DNA of 22,025 nucleotides from Ruminococcoides intestinihominis (GCF_040096285.1 NZ_JBBMEY010000033.1:1-22025); one strand, 5' to 3'. Counted from the stretch's first letter, positions 7,740 through 14,939 are shown. Numbers and translations: made by a program. Notes: generated by a model not told the origin, from the letters alone.

Positions 7740-7765
7740 TCGATATTTTTGATTAGTATAAAAGG

Positions 7766-7793
7766 AAAGGTGGTAACATAAGCTACCACCTTT
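7766..7793. terminator. Terminator downstream of the 7827-8481 operon
   Basis: aaaggtggta (7766-7775) pairs perfectly with taccaccttt (7784-7793) over an 8-nt loop. It lies 33 bp after the stop of the exported-protein gene. On the minus strand the following bases are T-rich but interrupted (ttcctttt). Confidence 0.65.
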
Positions 7794-7826
7794 TTATAAG
7801 GTCGATATTAATGATTTATAAAGATA

Positions 7827-8282
7827 TCATTTCTTATGCAATTCAAATCTACAAGACATATATCCATCTTTTTTACTAATAGAAACCTCTGCATCAAATG
7901 TTCCATATTCAAAATCAAGGTAATCACCGTAATATCCGGAATAACGGCCGGTAACATTAAAAACAAAACTGTCATCAGTTTCCTCTTCAAATTTTATGCT
8001 ACCAATTTCAGGTGTATAAGCTTTAACTAAATAACCATCCTCCAGTAATTCATTCTGAAGACTATCAGCAGTAATATAACTTTCAGCATCATATTCATCT
8101 TTTATGTAATCACCTTCTTCAGTAGTTTCTTCAATAGTAACAGGTGTATAAGTATCATCGCTATCAGAATAATCGTCACTAACCGAATAGTTATTACTAC
8201 TTGAAGAATCACAACAAACAAAGCAAATAGCAGTAAGTGAAATCATAATAACACAAACAATAATTGTACTAACTTTTTTCAT
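7827..8282 (-). CDS. Exported acidic protein, putative lipoprotein, unknown function
   Basis: The 151-residue product begins with a basic/hydrophobic signal (MKKVSTIIVCVIMISLTAICFVCCDSSSS). The CFVCC cysteines followed by a Ser/Asp-rich stretch suggest a lipoprotein. The lipobox is atypical, because neither cysteine has a small residue at -1 with an aliphatic at -3, so simple secretion is also possible. Residues 25-75 are very acidic (Asp/Glu/Ser/Tyr). The C-terminal half looks like a small beta-rich domain (GRYSGYYGDYLDFEYGTF, and FELHKK at the end). I do not recognise the family. It lies 7 bp after the zinc-ribbon-like mini-protein and has its own GAGAGGTGAT ribosome binding site, so the two form an operon. 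Confidence 0.7.
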   Translation of the reverse strand: MKKVSTIIVCVIMISLTAICFVCCDSSSSNNYSVSDDYSDSDDTYTPVTIEETTEEGDYIKDEYDAESYITADSLQNELLEDGYLVKAYTPEIGSIKFEEETDDSFVFNVTGRYSGYYGDYLDFEYGTFDAEVSISKKDGYMSCRFELHKK

Positions 8283-8289
8283 AATTTAA

Positions 8290-8481
8290 TCACCTCTCAA
8301 AATCTCTATTACCAAAACACAATTTACAATTTGCCATATACCTTTTACCATATGCAATAGCATCATCTTCTGTAAGAAAATAAATCATATTATCATCTTT
8401 CTTTTCCTTACTTGTAAAACGACATTTACCAACAATATGTAACTTTTTAGTGTTTTTATTTAGTGCATATTTTTCCCTCAT
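8290..8481 (-). CDS. Small putative zinc-binding protein
   Basis: This 63-residue protein has the pattern KYALNKNTKKLHIVGKCR, then ~30 residues, then ANCKLCF. The potential metal ligands are H15, C20, C52 and C55. The layout (a tyrosine/Asn-Lys start, LH-x4-C, and a late CxxC) recalls the Ada-like metal-binding modules attached to some nucleases and surface proteins, here alone. ATG 8481 is preferred over GTG 8490 and ATG 8487, because AAGGGG then has an 8-nt spacing. It is the first gene after a good minus-strand promoter and stops 7 bp before the exported-protein gene. The function is unknown. Confidence 0.7.
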   Translation of the reverse strand: MREKYALNKNTKKLHIVGKCRFTSKEKKDDNMIYFLTEDDAIAYGKRYMANCKLCFGNRDFER

Positions 8482-8501
8482 CAACATCACCCCTTAATGA
8501 C

Positions 8502-8530
8502 AATATATCACAAAGGAACAGAAAAGTCAA
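8502..8530 (-). promoter_or_regulatory. Sigma-A-type promoter of the zinc-peptide operon
   Basis: On the minus strand TTGACT (8530-8525) and TATATT (8507-8502) are 17 bp apart. The -10 lies about 20 bp before the start at 8481, so the leader is very short. Its -35 overlaps the inverted repeat at 8527-8541. Confidence 0.75.
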
Positions 8531-8541
8531 TTTAAAATTGA
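8527..8541. promoter_or_regulatory. Possible operator, 7-bp inverted repeat
   Basis: tcaattt (8527-8533) and aaattga (8535-8541) form a perfect palindrome around a single A. It overlaps the -35 of the minus-strand promoter. It could be the site through which the divergent XRE regulator controls the zinc-peptide operon. AT-rich palindromes also arise by chance. Confidence 0.4.
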
Positions 8542-8568
8542 TTATTTTATTAATAATTACATTTATAA

Positions 8569-8597
8569 TTGACGATTACTATATAAAATATCGTTAA
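8569..8597. promoter_or_regulatory. Possible operator of the XRE gene
   Basis: ttgacgat (8569-8576) and atcgttaa (8590-8597) form an inverted repeat with one mismatch across 13 bp. It lies directly in front of the XRE ribosome binding site, where autoregulation would act. The spacing is wide for one dimer, so support is modest. Confidence 0.4.
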
Positions 8598-8609
8598 GGA
8601 GGTATGATT

Positions 8610-8921
8610 ATGGTATATGATTTTGGACTAAGATTAAAAGAATTAAGAAAAAAGAAAAAGTTATCACAAAGCCAAGTATCTGCTAGATTAAACATAACAA
8701 AGAGTAGCATTAGTGGTTACGAAAATAATATAATTACACCATCAAATGATATAATAGTAAAACTTGCACTTCTGTATGGAGTAACTACTGATTATTTATT
8801 AGGACTTGACAATAATGAAAGCATTGTAATTTCTGACTTGACAAACAATCAAAAAGAAATTGTGAGATTGCTAGTTAATGAATTCAAATTGAACAATAGA
8901 AATGCTAACCTAAGCAAGTAA
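8610..8921 (+). CDS. XRE-family helix-turn-helix transcriptional regulator
   Basis: This 103-residue DNA-binding protein has a Cro/CI-type HTH at about residues 5-62. It reads FGLRLKELRKKKKLSQSQVS, then ITKSSISGYENN as the recognition helix, then LALLYGVTTDYLLGLD, the usual end of HTH_3 repressors. The remaining ~40 residues are helical (LTNNQKEIVRLLVNEF) and probably dimerise. The start at 8610 follows AAGGAGG by 7 nt; the ATG at 8604 is too close. It is transcribed away from the zinc-peptide operon and has its own terminator. Control of itself and of the divergent genes is a reasonable inference. Confidence 0.9.
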   Translation: MVYDFGLRLKELRKKKKLSQSQVSARLNITKSSISGYENNIITPSNDIIVKLALLYGVTTDYLLGLDNNESIVISDLTNNQKEIVRLLVNEFKLNNRNANLSK

Positions 8922-8928
8922 TTAATTA

Positions 8929-8952
8929 AGAGCCTTTATAGGCTCTTTTTTT
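8929..8952 (+). terminator. Terminator of the XRE gene
   Basis: agagcc (8929-8934) pairs with ggctct (8941-8946) over tttata and is followed by a run of seven T. It begins 8 bp after the XRE stop codon. Confidence 0.85.
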
Positions 8953-8970
8953 GCATAAAATAATAAAAAT

Positions 8971-9003
8971 AAGGGTATTTCAAATAAAGATTGAAACACC
9001 CTT
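8971..9003 (-). terminator. Terminator of the two-helix membrane protein gene
   Basis: aagggtatttcaa (8971-8983) pairs with ttgaaacaccctt (8991-9003), with one wobble on the minus strand, across a 7-nt loop. A T-rich stretch follows on the minus strand (attttt). It faces the XRE terminator, so two transcripts converge here. Confidence 0.75.
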
Positions 9004-9015
9004 AAAAAATAACAA

Positions 9016-9519
9016 TTATTTATTTTTTATCGCATTAAGCAGTTTGATAATTTCGGCGAATCCAAGCATAAACATACCACCAATAAAGCTTACACCCCAC
9101 CAAGCAACAGCAACAGCAAAGCTAAAGTAATATGTGTCCTCCAGAATATTCTTTGTATAGCCCATAGCAAAACCAAGAATTGCACCAATAATAAAAATTG
9201 CATATGCAATACCGGTTAACACCTTTGCTACTTTATTTTCCTTATTAACAGGTGTTGTGTTATCACTTTGTTTGCAATACTTTAAAATTTCCTCATATTC
9301 CTCATCGGTAACATTGATTGGAATTTTCTTAAAATATCTGCCTTCCTTAGTTTCTTGGTCATATTCATAATCGGGATATTCTTCACTCCAAGCAGGATTT
9401 TCAGAATATTCTTTATCATAAAGTCCCAAGTCATTCAGAACTTTTGCTTTTTCCATATTCTTATTGTATTCGGCTTGTATTTTCTGTTGATTAATAAATT
9501 CTTGTACCCTTTGATTCAT
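9016..9519 (-). CDS. Small membrane protein with two C-terminal helices, unknown function
   Basis: The product has 167 residues. The first ~95 are charged and probably cytoplasmic: a helical start (MNQRVQEFINQQKIQAEYNK), an acidic/aromatic stretch (ENPAWSEEYPDYEYD), and VTDEEYEEILKYCKQ. Two hydrophobic segments follow, about residues 97-118 (VLTGIAYAIFIIGAILGFAMG) and 131-158 (FSFAVAVAWWGVSFIGGMFM). There is no signal peptide or catalytic motif. The start is supported by GGGGAG before ATG 9519. It is a single-gene unit with a near-consensus promoter and its own terminator, which suggests steady expression. I do not recognise the family. Confidence 0.75.
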   Translation of the reverse strand: MNQRVQEFINQQKIQAEYNKNMEKAKVLNDLGLYDKEYSENPAWSEEYPDYEYDQETKEGRYFKKIPINVTDEEYEEILKYCKQSDNTTPVNKENKVAKVLTGIAYAIFIIGAILGFAMGYTKNILEDTYYFSFAVAVAWWGVSFIGGMFMLGFAEIIKLLNAIKNK

Positions 9520-9568
9520 TCTACTTCTCCCCTAATTTGCAACAATTATGTTTTACTTTACAATTACT

Positions 9569-9597
9569 ACTATATCATCATCAGACTATTTTGTCAA
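9569..9597 (-). promoter_or_regulatory. Near-consensus sigma-A promoter
   Basis: On the minus strand TTGACA (9597-9592, perfect) and TATAGT (9574-9569) are 17 bp apart. It drives the membrane-protein gene that starts at 9519. This is the best match to the -35 consensus in the window. Confidence 0.85.
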
Positions 9598-9667
9598 TTT
9601 TTGCTTAACCAATCATAAAATACACTATATATACAACTGAGTAATTATTATAAATAGAAATTAAAAT

Positions 9668-9702
9668 AAAAAATCGAGGACATCTCAAAAAGAGATGCCC
9701 TC
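9668..9702 (-). terminator. Terminator of the starch locus
   Basis: gaggacatctc (9676-9686) pairs with gagatgccctc (9692-9702), with one wobble on the minus strand, over five A. The minus-strand T-run corresponds to 9668-9673. It lies 24 bp after the amylase stop codon. Confidence 0.85.
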
Positions 9703-9725
9703 AAAAAGGAGTTGATTATTCTAAA

Positions 9726-12116
9726 TTACTTTAGATATGTTAAACCTGTTTCGCCAATAGCTCCATCAATACCTGTGAAGCCCTTTGCACAACATACATA
9801 AACTCTCATATTTGACTTACCAGGTGCTGGAACTGAAAGTGTACCATTTGTAACAACCTTCTTGTCACCTGTAACTGCGTCAATATATGTACCGTTAGGA
9901 ACGTTATTGAATGTTGCAGCACTTGAGATTGTAACTAGAGCAAGTGAATCTGTGTCATCGCTTGTATATCTTCTGATATAAGCCATATCGCCACTTACAT
10001 AGTTGCTATCTACTGTGTACTGACCCTTCTGAAGAGCAGGAACAGCACGACGAATCTTGTTAAGCTTTGTGATATGCTTTGCTAGAGGATAGCTTAGAGA
10101 TTCTGAAGCAGCACCTGAAGCTGTATAATCACCAAAGTCTGTTGTCTTAACATCACCTTCAACGTTGTCACCGAAGTAAGCACGACCTGTGCCTTCAAGA
10201 GGAGTCTTGTTAGCACCACCGTCAATCATAATGCCCTTCTTAAATTCAATTTCTGAACCGTAATAAATACAAGGAATACCACGGAATGTGAACATTAGGT
10301 CTAGGTTTTCTGCCCAAGTTGAAGTACCACCGTTAAATCTAACGCTATCGTTAGGACCAGGAGCGTAGTCATGTGAATCAACATAAACAACATTCCAAGT
10401 TGCATCATTAAAGTATGGATCTTCTTGCTTAGCTAGGCCATAAGCATTACCTGCTGTATTGAAGTTATAATGCATTGTAAAGTCAATTGCATTCATACCA
10501 GAAGCTTTACTTGTATCTGGTGTATGGTAACTAATACCCTTTAGGAATGCATTGTCAGATGATGGCTGATCTGTTGTATCATCATATTCTTTGTAGTGGT
10601 CAAATGTTAGGTTCATGTTATTGTTGATAGATTCAGGATCTGAGCCACTTGACCATTCTTTAGCCCACTTAGGATCAGATTCATCCCATGTATAGAACAT
10701 TGATGATTCCTGAGCATGACCACGGTACCAAATCTGACCGTAACGAGTACAGATTTCACCGAACATATAGAAGTTAGGATTACCGTACTTAGCTGCATTT
10801 GCCATCATCTGCTTGTTATACATCATATTTAGAGTTAATCTTGGAATATGTCTAACAGTATCAACACGGAATGCATCAACACCCATAGCCATATACTTAC
10901 TGTAAGCCTGGTTGATATATTCAGCAACTGCTGGATTTTCTGTATTTAAGTCAACACAGTCACCGGCAATCTGACCGTATTTACATGACCAGTCATCCCA
11001 GTTAAGGTTTCTAAAGTAAGATGTATGATAATAGTTGTTAGGATTGTAAATTTTAGATTTTGATAACTTAATATCAGAATAGTCCTTTGTTGAAGGGTGA
11101 ACACCTGTTGAGTTACTATCCTGAATTGAGTTATTCTTCATTAGGTTAATTCTAGCATCATGCTGTTTTGCAGGTGTTAAGCTCCAATATTCTTCAGCTG
11201 TGTTAACTCCTGCTTGATCTAGAAGTTGCTTAGTAGGAATCATAGAATCTTCGATACTGCCTAAATCCTTTGAAGTATCCTTATCGAATAGCTTACAAAG
11301 TGTACCTTCACCGAAGTTACCTGTATGTTGCCATACAACATCCTGTACAATCTTCATGCCCTTCATATGAGCTGCCTGAATTAGATCCTGATAAGTGAAG
11401 TCATCACTTTCATATCTTGCATCAACCTTTGAGAAATCCATAGCATGGTAGCCATGGTAGTCATAGCCTGAACCGTTTTCAACAATAGGAGTAATCCAAA
11501 TTGCTGAGAAACCAAGAGCTTTAATGTAGTCTAACTTTTCAGCAAGACCCTTAAAGTCGCCTCTCCATGCAGGGTCTGAGTCAGGGTTATTATATACATT
11601 GTCATCCCAACAGTGAACGTCATTTGACTTATCACCATTATAGAATCTTGTTGTAACTACAAAGTAAATTGACTCTTCACGGAAATCAACAGATGAAGCA
11701 GGGTCAAACTCATCAGGGTTTGAGCTCCACCAAATATTGTTATAGAACCACCATTCACCTGTCTTACGAGTAAGTTCCTTTGTAAGTTGCTTACCGTCTT
11801 TATCTGTGAACATTAGGTTAATCTTTGTAACATCTTTAAATGTTGTTGTATACCAGTTATCCTTGTCAGCAGTCATCTGTTCACCAGGATATTCTGTTTT
11901 TATATTATTTGGAAGTGAGTTCCAATAATATACATATGGAGTTACGCCTTCACTCTTATAGTGTACTGTTATTCCAGCTTCTGTAGTTTCGCTTGAAGCA
12001 GCAGTTTTCTTAACGCTTGTATCCTTAGCAGATACACCGACTGTGCCTACAACCATAATAGATGCTGAAACTGCAATGACCATCAAGAGTGCAATGATTT
12101 TTTTAATTTTGGTCAT
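9726..12116 (-). CDS. Secreted CBM26-GH13 alpha-amylase-family enzyme
   Basis: This extracellular glycoside hydrolase has 796 residues. A signal peptide covers residues 1-30 (ending VSAK). A CBM26-like starch-binding module covers about 47-132 (YVYYWNSL, PGEQM, WWFYNNIWW). The GH13 barrel spans about 145-690. All three acidic catalytic residues are visible: D419 (FRVDTVRH), E454 (MFGE) and D583 (VDSHD), with R417. H264 is in region I, which reads DVVWQH, with Gln where most GH13 enzymes have Asn. The last ~85 residues form a C-terminal beta domain. There is no dockerin, LPXTG or transmembrane tail, so it is probably released. It starts 18 bp after the dockerin starch-binding gene. Retaining alpha-1,4-glucan cleavage is expected; pullulanase-type specificity is not excluded. 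Confidence 0.92.
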   Translation of the reverse strand: MTKIKKIIALLMVIAVSASIMVVGTVGVSAKDTSVKKTAASSETTEAGITVHYKSEGVTPYVYYWNSLPNNIKTEYPGEQMTADKDNWYTTTFKDVTKINLMFTDKDGKQLTKELTRKTGEWWFYNNIWWSSNPDEFDPASSVDFREESIYFVVTTRFYNGDKSNDVHCWDDNVYNNPDSDPAWRGDFKGLAEKLDYIKALGFSAIWITPIVENGSGYDYHGYHAMDFSKVDARYESDDFTYQDLIQAAHMKGMKIVQDVVWQHTGNFGEGTLCKLFDKDTSKDLGSIEDSMIPTKQLLDQAGVNTAEEYWSLTPAKQHDARINLMKNNSIQDSNSTGVHPSTKDYSDIKLSKSKIYNPNNYYHTSYFRNLNWDDWSCKYGQIAGDCVDLNTENPAVAEYINQAYSKYMAMGVDAFRVDTVRHIPRLTLNMMYNKQMMANAAKYGNPNFYMFGEICTRYGQIWYRGHAQESSMFYTWDESDPKWAKEWSSGSDPESINNNMNLTFDHYKEYDDTTDQPSSDNAFLKGISYHTPDTSKASGMNAIDFTMHYNFNTAGNAYGLAKQEDPYFNDATWNVVYVDSHDYAPGPNDSVRFNGGTSTWAENLDLMFTFRGIPCIYYGSEIEFKKGIMIDGGANKTPLEGTGRAYFGDNVEGDVKTTDFGDYTASGAASESLSYPLAKHITKLNKIRRAVPALQKGQYTVDSNYVSGDMAYIRRYTSDDTDSLALVTISSAATFNNVPNGTYIDAVTGDKKVVTNGTLSVPAPGKSNMRVYVCCAKGFTGIDGAIGETGLTYLK

Positions 12117-12134
12117 AATCTACTATACCTCTTT

Positions 12135-13430
12135 TTAATTTGCTTTAGCAAGGAATTTTTGGATAGCTACAGCATCCTTAACATTCATTTTACCATCTTT
12201 GTTAAAGTCAGAAACTGTTTCATCATATGAATTAACAACCATACCTGTGTGTTTCTTCTGAATTAGAGAAGAGTCTCTAACATTTAGAACACCATCACCA
12301 TTAACATCACCAAGGATCTTACTTGGATCCGGAGTTGATGGTTTAGTAGCAGTAGTTGGAGTTGTTACTGTTGGATCTGTCTTAGATGGAGTTGTTACAG
12401 TTGGTTCTGTCTTAGATGGAGTTGTTACTGTTGGGTCAGTAGGAACTGTTGGGTCTGTTGGGTTCTGAGTTGATTCAAACTTTAACTGCTGAGTGATTGT
12501 CTGGTTATCACTACCCTGAACAGATACATCAACTGTATAAGTACCGGACTTAGTTGCTGTAAATGAATAATTCTTGTTTAGTGTGTAATAAGCTGTGTTA
12601 ACCTGTTCACCTGAAGGATCTTTAACTACATATTTGTAGAAAAGAAGCTTTGTACCTGTGTTACCACCGGCTGCGTTTACAGAAAGGTTAGTAGCTGTAC
12701 CTGTCTTAATCTGGTTACCTGTAAGAGGGTTAGAAGATAGGAATACAGGCTTTTGTTCCTGAGAAGGGTCTTTGATTGTGAAAGACATTTCTCTAAAGTT
12801 TTGGTTACCGGCATTATCCTTAACATCAACTCTTACAGTGTAGTCACCGGAAGCAACCGGATTCCAAACGCAAGAATTGTCAGCAGAATAACTTCTGATA
12901 ACTTGACTGTTTACTGAGTACTGATACTGTACGCCAGTAGTTTCTGTCTTTGTTGTAGTTGTTAGTGCAATAGCACTGCCAATGTAAGCAGGTGACTTTG
13001 TGTCTGATTCAAAAGATGTAATTCTTAGTGGGCTTGTATCATATACTTCCCATGAACCATCTTTGTAAATCATACTGTTGCCAGGGTAAACAATATTACC
13101 TGTCTGTGAGCTACCGTTATTGAAGATAATGTGGTCGTATTCGCCTTTAATGTCATAAGACCATACACCATCACCCTCATCAGTCATAGCCTCACCTGGC
13201 CAAGCTTTGTTGTTTGCATTGCTTTTACCATCATACCACATGTAAGCGTTAACCTTTGACCAATTACCAGTGTTTTGGAAATACACTGTGTCACCGCTTG
13301 CAGAGGTTGCCCCTGATTTTTCTGTGTTAGTATTAGCAGCAAATACAGAATAACTGCCAACACCTACAGCACTTAAAAGCATAAGTACTGCTAAGAAAAC
13401 ACCAAAGGACTTTTTGCATAATGTTTTCAT
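12135..13430 (-). CDS. Starch-binding CBM26 protein with Ig-like domains and dockerin (amylosome-type component)
   Basis: This 431-residue secreted protein has no catalytic domain. In order: signal peptide 1-31; CBM26 at about 47-131 (VYFQNTGNW, AYMWYDG, AWPGEAM); two Ig-like domains at about 136-221 and 228-319, each ending in GDYTV or GTYTV strands; a Pro/Thr linker at 321-370 with 10-residue repeats (PSKTEPTVTT); and a C-terminal dockerin at 372-431. The dockerin has two calcium loops, DVNGDGVLNVRD (375-386) and DFNKDGKMNVKD (408-419). It should bind a cohesin scaffold and bring starch to the complex. The start follows AGGAGG, and the gene leads a two-gene unit with the amylase. The architecture fits Ruminococcus amylosome proteins, but I do not assign a specific name. 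Confidence 0.9.
   Translation of the reverse strand: MKTLCKKSFGVFLAVLMLLSAVGVGSYSVFAANTNTEKSGATSASGDTVYFQNTGNWSKVNAYMWYDGKSNANNKAWPGEAMTDEGDGVWSYDIKGEYDHIIFNNGSSQTGNIVYPGNSMIYKDGSWEVYDTSPLRITSFESDTKSPAYIGSAIALTTTTKTETTGVQYQYSVNSQVIRSYSADNSCVWNPVASGDYTVRVDVKDNAGNQNFREMSFTIKDPSQEQKPVFLSSNPLTGNQIKTGTATNLSVNAAGGNTGTKLLFYKYVVKDPSGEQVNTAYYTLNKNYSFTATKSGTYTVDVSVQGSDNQTITQQLKFESTQNPTDPTVPTDPTVTTPSKTEPTVTTPSKTDPTVTTPTTATKPSTPDPSKILGDVNGDGVLNVRDSSLIQKKHTGMVVNSYDETVSDFNKDGKMNVKDAVAIQKFLAKAN
12361..12440 (-). repeat. 30-bp tandem repeat encoding the Pro/Thr linker
   Basis: Near-identical 30-bp units (12361-12390, 12391-12420, then a partial unit) encode PSKTxPTVTT in the linker before the dockerin. Copy-number changes would alter linker length without changing the frame. 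Confidence 0.75.
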
Positions 13431-13470
13431 TGTTTTGCCTCCTAAAAGTAAAATATTTTCTTACGATTAA

Positions 13471-13499
13471 ATTATATCAAAAAAGCTTAAGGGTTTTTA
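13471..13499 (-). promoter_or_regulatory. Probable promoter of the starch locus
   Basis: TATAAT (13476-13471 on the minus strand) lies 35 bp before the dockerin-protein start. The hexamer 17 bp upstream is TAAAAA (13499-13494), a poor -35. A strong -10 with a weak -35 fits a promoter that needs an activator or is otherwise controlled. Confidence 0.55.
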
Positions 13500-13518
13500 T
13501 TCTGTAAAAGAATAAAAA
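13494..13518. promoter_or_regulatory. AT-rich inverted repeat over the -35 of the starch promoter
   Basis: tttttattct (13494-13503) pairs perfectly with agaataaaaa (13509-13518) around gtaaa. One arm coincides with the expected -35 hexamer, where a repressor or a positioned activator could act. The element is entirely upstream of the expected transcript start, so it would act as DNA and not as an RNA hairpin. Confidence 0.45.
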
Positions 13519-13545
13519 AATTAATTATATACAATCTTTTATGCA

Positions 13546-13572
13546 ATAACTTGTTTATATGTACCAAGTTAT
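13546..13572. promoter_or_regulatory. Second inverted repeat upstream of the starch promoter
   Basis: ataacttg (13546-13553) and caagttat (13565-13572) are perfect 8-bp arms separated by 11 bp. It lies about 70 bp upstream of the -10, a common place for activator or repressor binding. No regulator gene is adjacent, and chance occurrence cannot be ruled out. Confidence 0.35.
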
Positions 13573-13629
13573 GAACTAAATATTAATAGCCCTTTAAATA
13601 CATGTAACAGTATTTTAGGAAATTATGAA

Positions 13630-14889
13630 CTAGGATTTTATTTTATCCCAATAAGATTTAAATGCTTGTTCATTTTTATTGTCACCATAAGTATAATATT
13701 GTCTGTCTTTCAAAATATCCGGTAAGTACTGTTGATTTACATAATGATTTTTATAATCATGTGGATAAAGGTAGTGTTGTCCTTTGTTTTGATTATCTTC
13801 ACCATCATAATGAGTGTTTTGAAGTTGTCTTGGAATACTGCCAACATTACCTGCCTTTATATCAGACATAGCCTTGTCTATTGCCATTTCTCCGGAATTT
13901 GATTTTGGAGCATTACACACCATAATAACTGCATCGGCTAAAGGAATTCTAGCCTCAGGCAATCCTACTGACATTGCAATATCAACACAGCTCTTTACTA
14001 TAGGTATAAGGTTTGGGTAAGCAAGTCCTACATCTTCACAAGCACACACCATAAGTCTTCTACAAGCAGAAATCAAATCACCTACAATCAAAAGTCTTGC
14101 CAAATAGTGCAAGGCTGCATTTGCATCACTGCCACGCATACTCTTTTGATAAGCTGACAGAATATCGTAATGCTCATCACCTTCCCTATCGTACCTCATA
14201 GCACTTCTTTGGGTTAAATCTTTTACAGTTTCTTCTGTAATATTCTTTATCCCATCGACAGTATCTGTTGCTAAGAAAGAAAGTTCTGCACTATTCATAG
14301 CCTTTCTTACATCGCCACCACAAGCAACGGAAATTGTCTTAACTGTTTTATCATTAATTTCAACAGAAATACCATTTTCATCTGCTAAAATAGAAAACGC
14401 TCTTCGTACTGCTTTTTCTACTTCTTCATATGGAACAGGTTTAAATTCAAAAACTGTACTACGACTTAAAATTGCATTATATACATAGAAATAGGGATTT
14501 TCTGTTGTAGATGCAATTAAAGTGATTTTACCGTTTTCAATATATTCAAGTAGTGTCTGTTGTTGTTTCTTATTAAAATACTGAATTTCATCAAGATAAA
14601 GCAAAACACCGTTTAGTCCGGCAAAACCATCAAGTTCCTTAAAAATATCTTTCAAGTCAGAAGTTGAGGCAGTTGTACCGTTTAACTTTTTGAAAGTCAT
14701 ATTAGTTTTTCTTGCTATATATGTAGCTAAAGTAGTTTTGCCAACTCCTGATGGGCCATAGAATATTAAGTTAGGAATTTTGTTACTTTCAATAATTTTA
14801 CGCAAAGGCTTTCCTTCACCTAAAATATGTTTTTGACCTACAATATCATCAAGGGTCGAGGGTCTAAGTCTATCTGCTAAAGGTTGCAT
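13630..14889 (-). CDS. rarA: Replication-associated recombination protein A (RarA/MgsA) AAA+ ATPase
   Basis: This cytoplasmic AAA+ ATPase acts at stalled replication forks and is related to clamp-loader proteins. The 419-residue product begins MQPLADRLRPSTLDDIVGQ, the family's usual start. Walker A is GPSGVGKT (45-52). Walker B is LLYLDEIQYF, and the sensor 1 region is STTENPYF. The C-terminal half has the tetramerisation region, including the MRGSDANAALHYLARLL and VCACEDVGLAYP signatures. ATG 14889 follows AAAGGAGG; the longer frame from TTG 14922 reads through this ribosome binding site and is rejected. I see no clear terminator between it and the starch promoter. Confidence 0.95.
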   Translation of the reverse strand: MQPLADRLRPSTLDDIVGQKHILGEGKPLRKIIESNKIPNLIFYGPSGVGKTTLATYIARKTNMTFKKLNGTTASTSDLKDIFKELDGFAGLNGVLLYLDEIQYFNKKQQQTLLEYIENGKITLIASTTENPYFYVYNAILSRSTVFEFKPVPYEEVEKAVRRAFSILADENGISVEINDKTVKTISVACGGDVRKAMNSAELSFLATDTVDGIKNITEETVKDLTQRSAMRYDREGDEHYDILSAYQKSMRGSDANAALHYLARLLIVGDLISACRRLMVCACEDVGLAYPNLIPIVKSCVDIAMSVGLPEARIPLADAVIMVCNAPKSNSGEMAIDKAMSDIKAGNVGSIPRQLQNTHYDGEDNQNKGQHYLYPHDYKNHYVNQQYLPDILKDRQYYTYGDNKNEQAFKSYWDKIKS

Positions 14890-14939
14890 AATTTCCTCCT
14901 TTCGTATTTTTAATATATTCAACCGTTGTTAACTAAAAT

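Larger units (their letters stand above)
7519..7826. other. 308-bp intergenic region between aspS and the exported acidic protein
   Basis: It contains the aspS promoter (7572-7600), an AT-rich stretch without recognisable content (7601-7713), and two hairpins (7714-7739 and 7766-7793). The aspS leader is only about 50 nt, too short to hold a T-box. I see no coding potential on either strand. Confidence 0.6.

Noticed and set aside
9600..9660. gttgtatatatag on the minus strand near 9625 as another copy of the LRR-leader -10 block
   Set aside because: Only the AT-rich core matches. The companion ribosome-binding block is absent, and a better promoter (9569-9597) serves the downstream gene.
13569..13632. 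Direct repeat ttatgaacta at 13569-13578 and 13623-13632
   Set aside because: A single 10-bp AT-rich repeat, with one copy spanning the rarA stop codon, is plausible by chance and has no further support.
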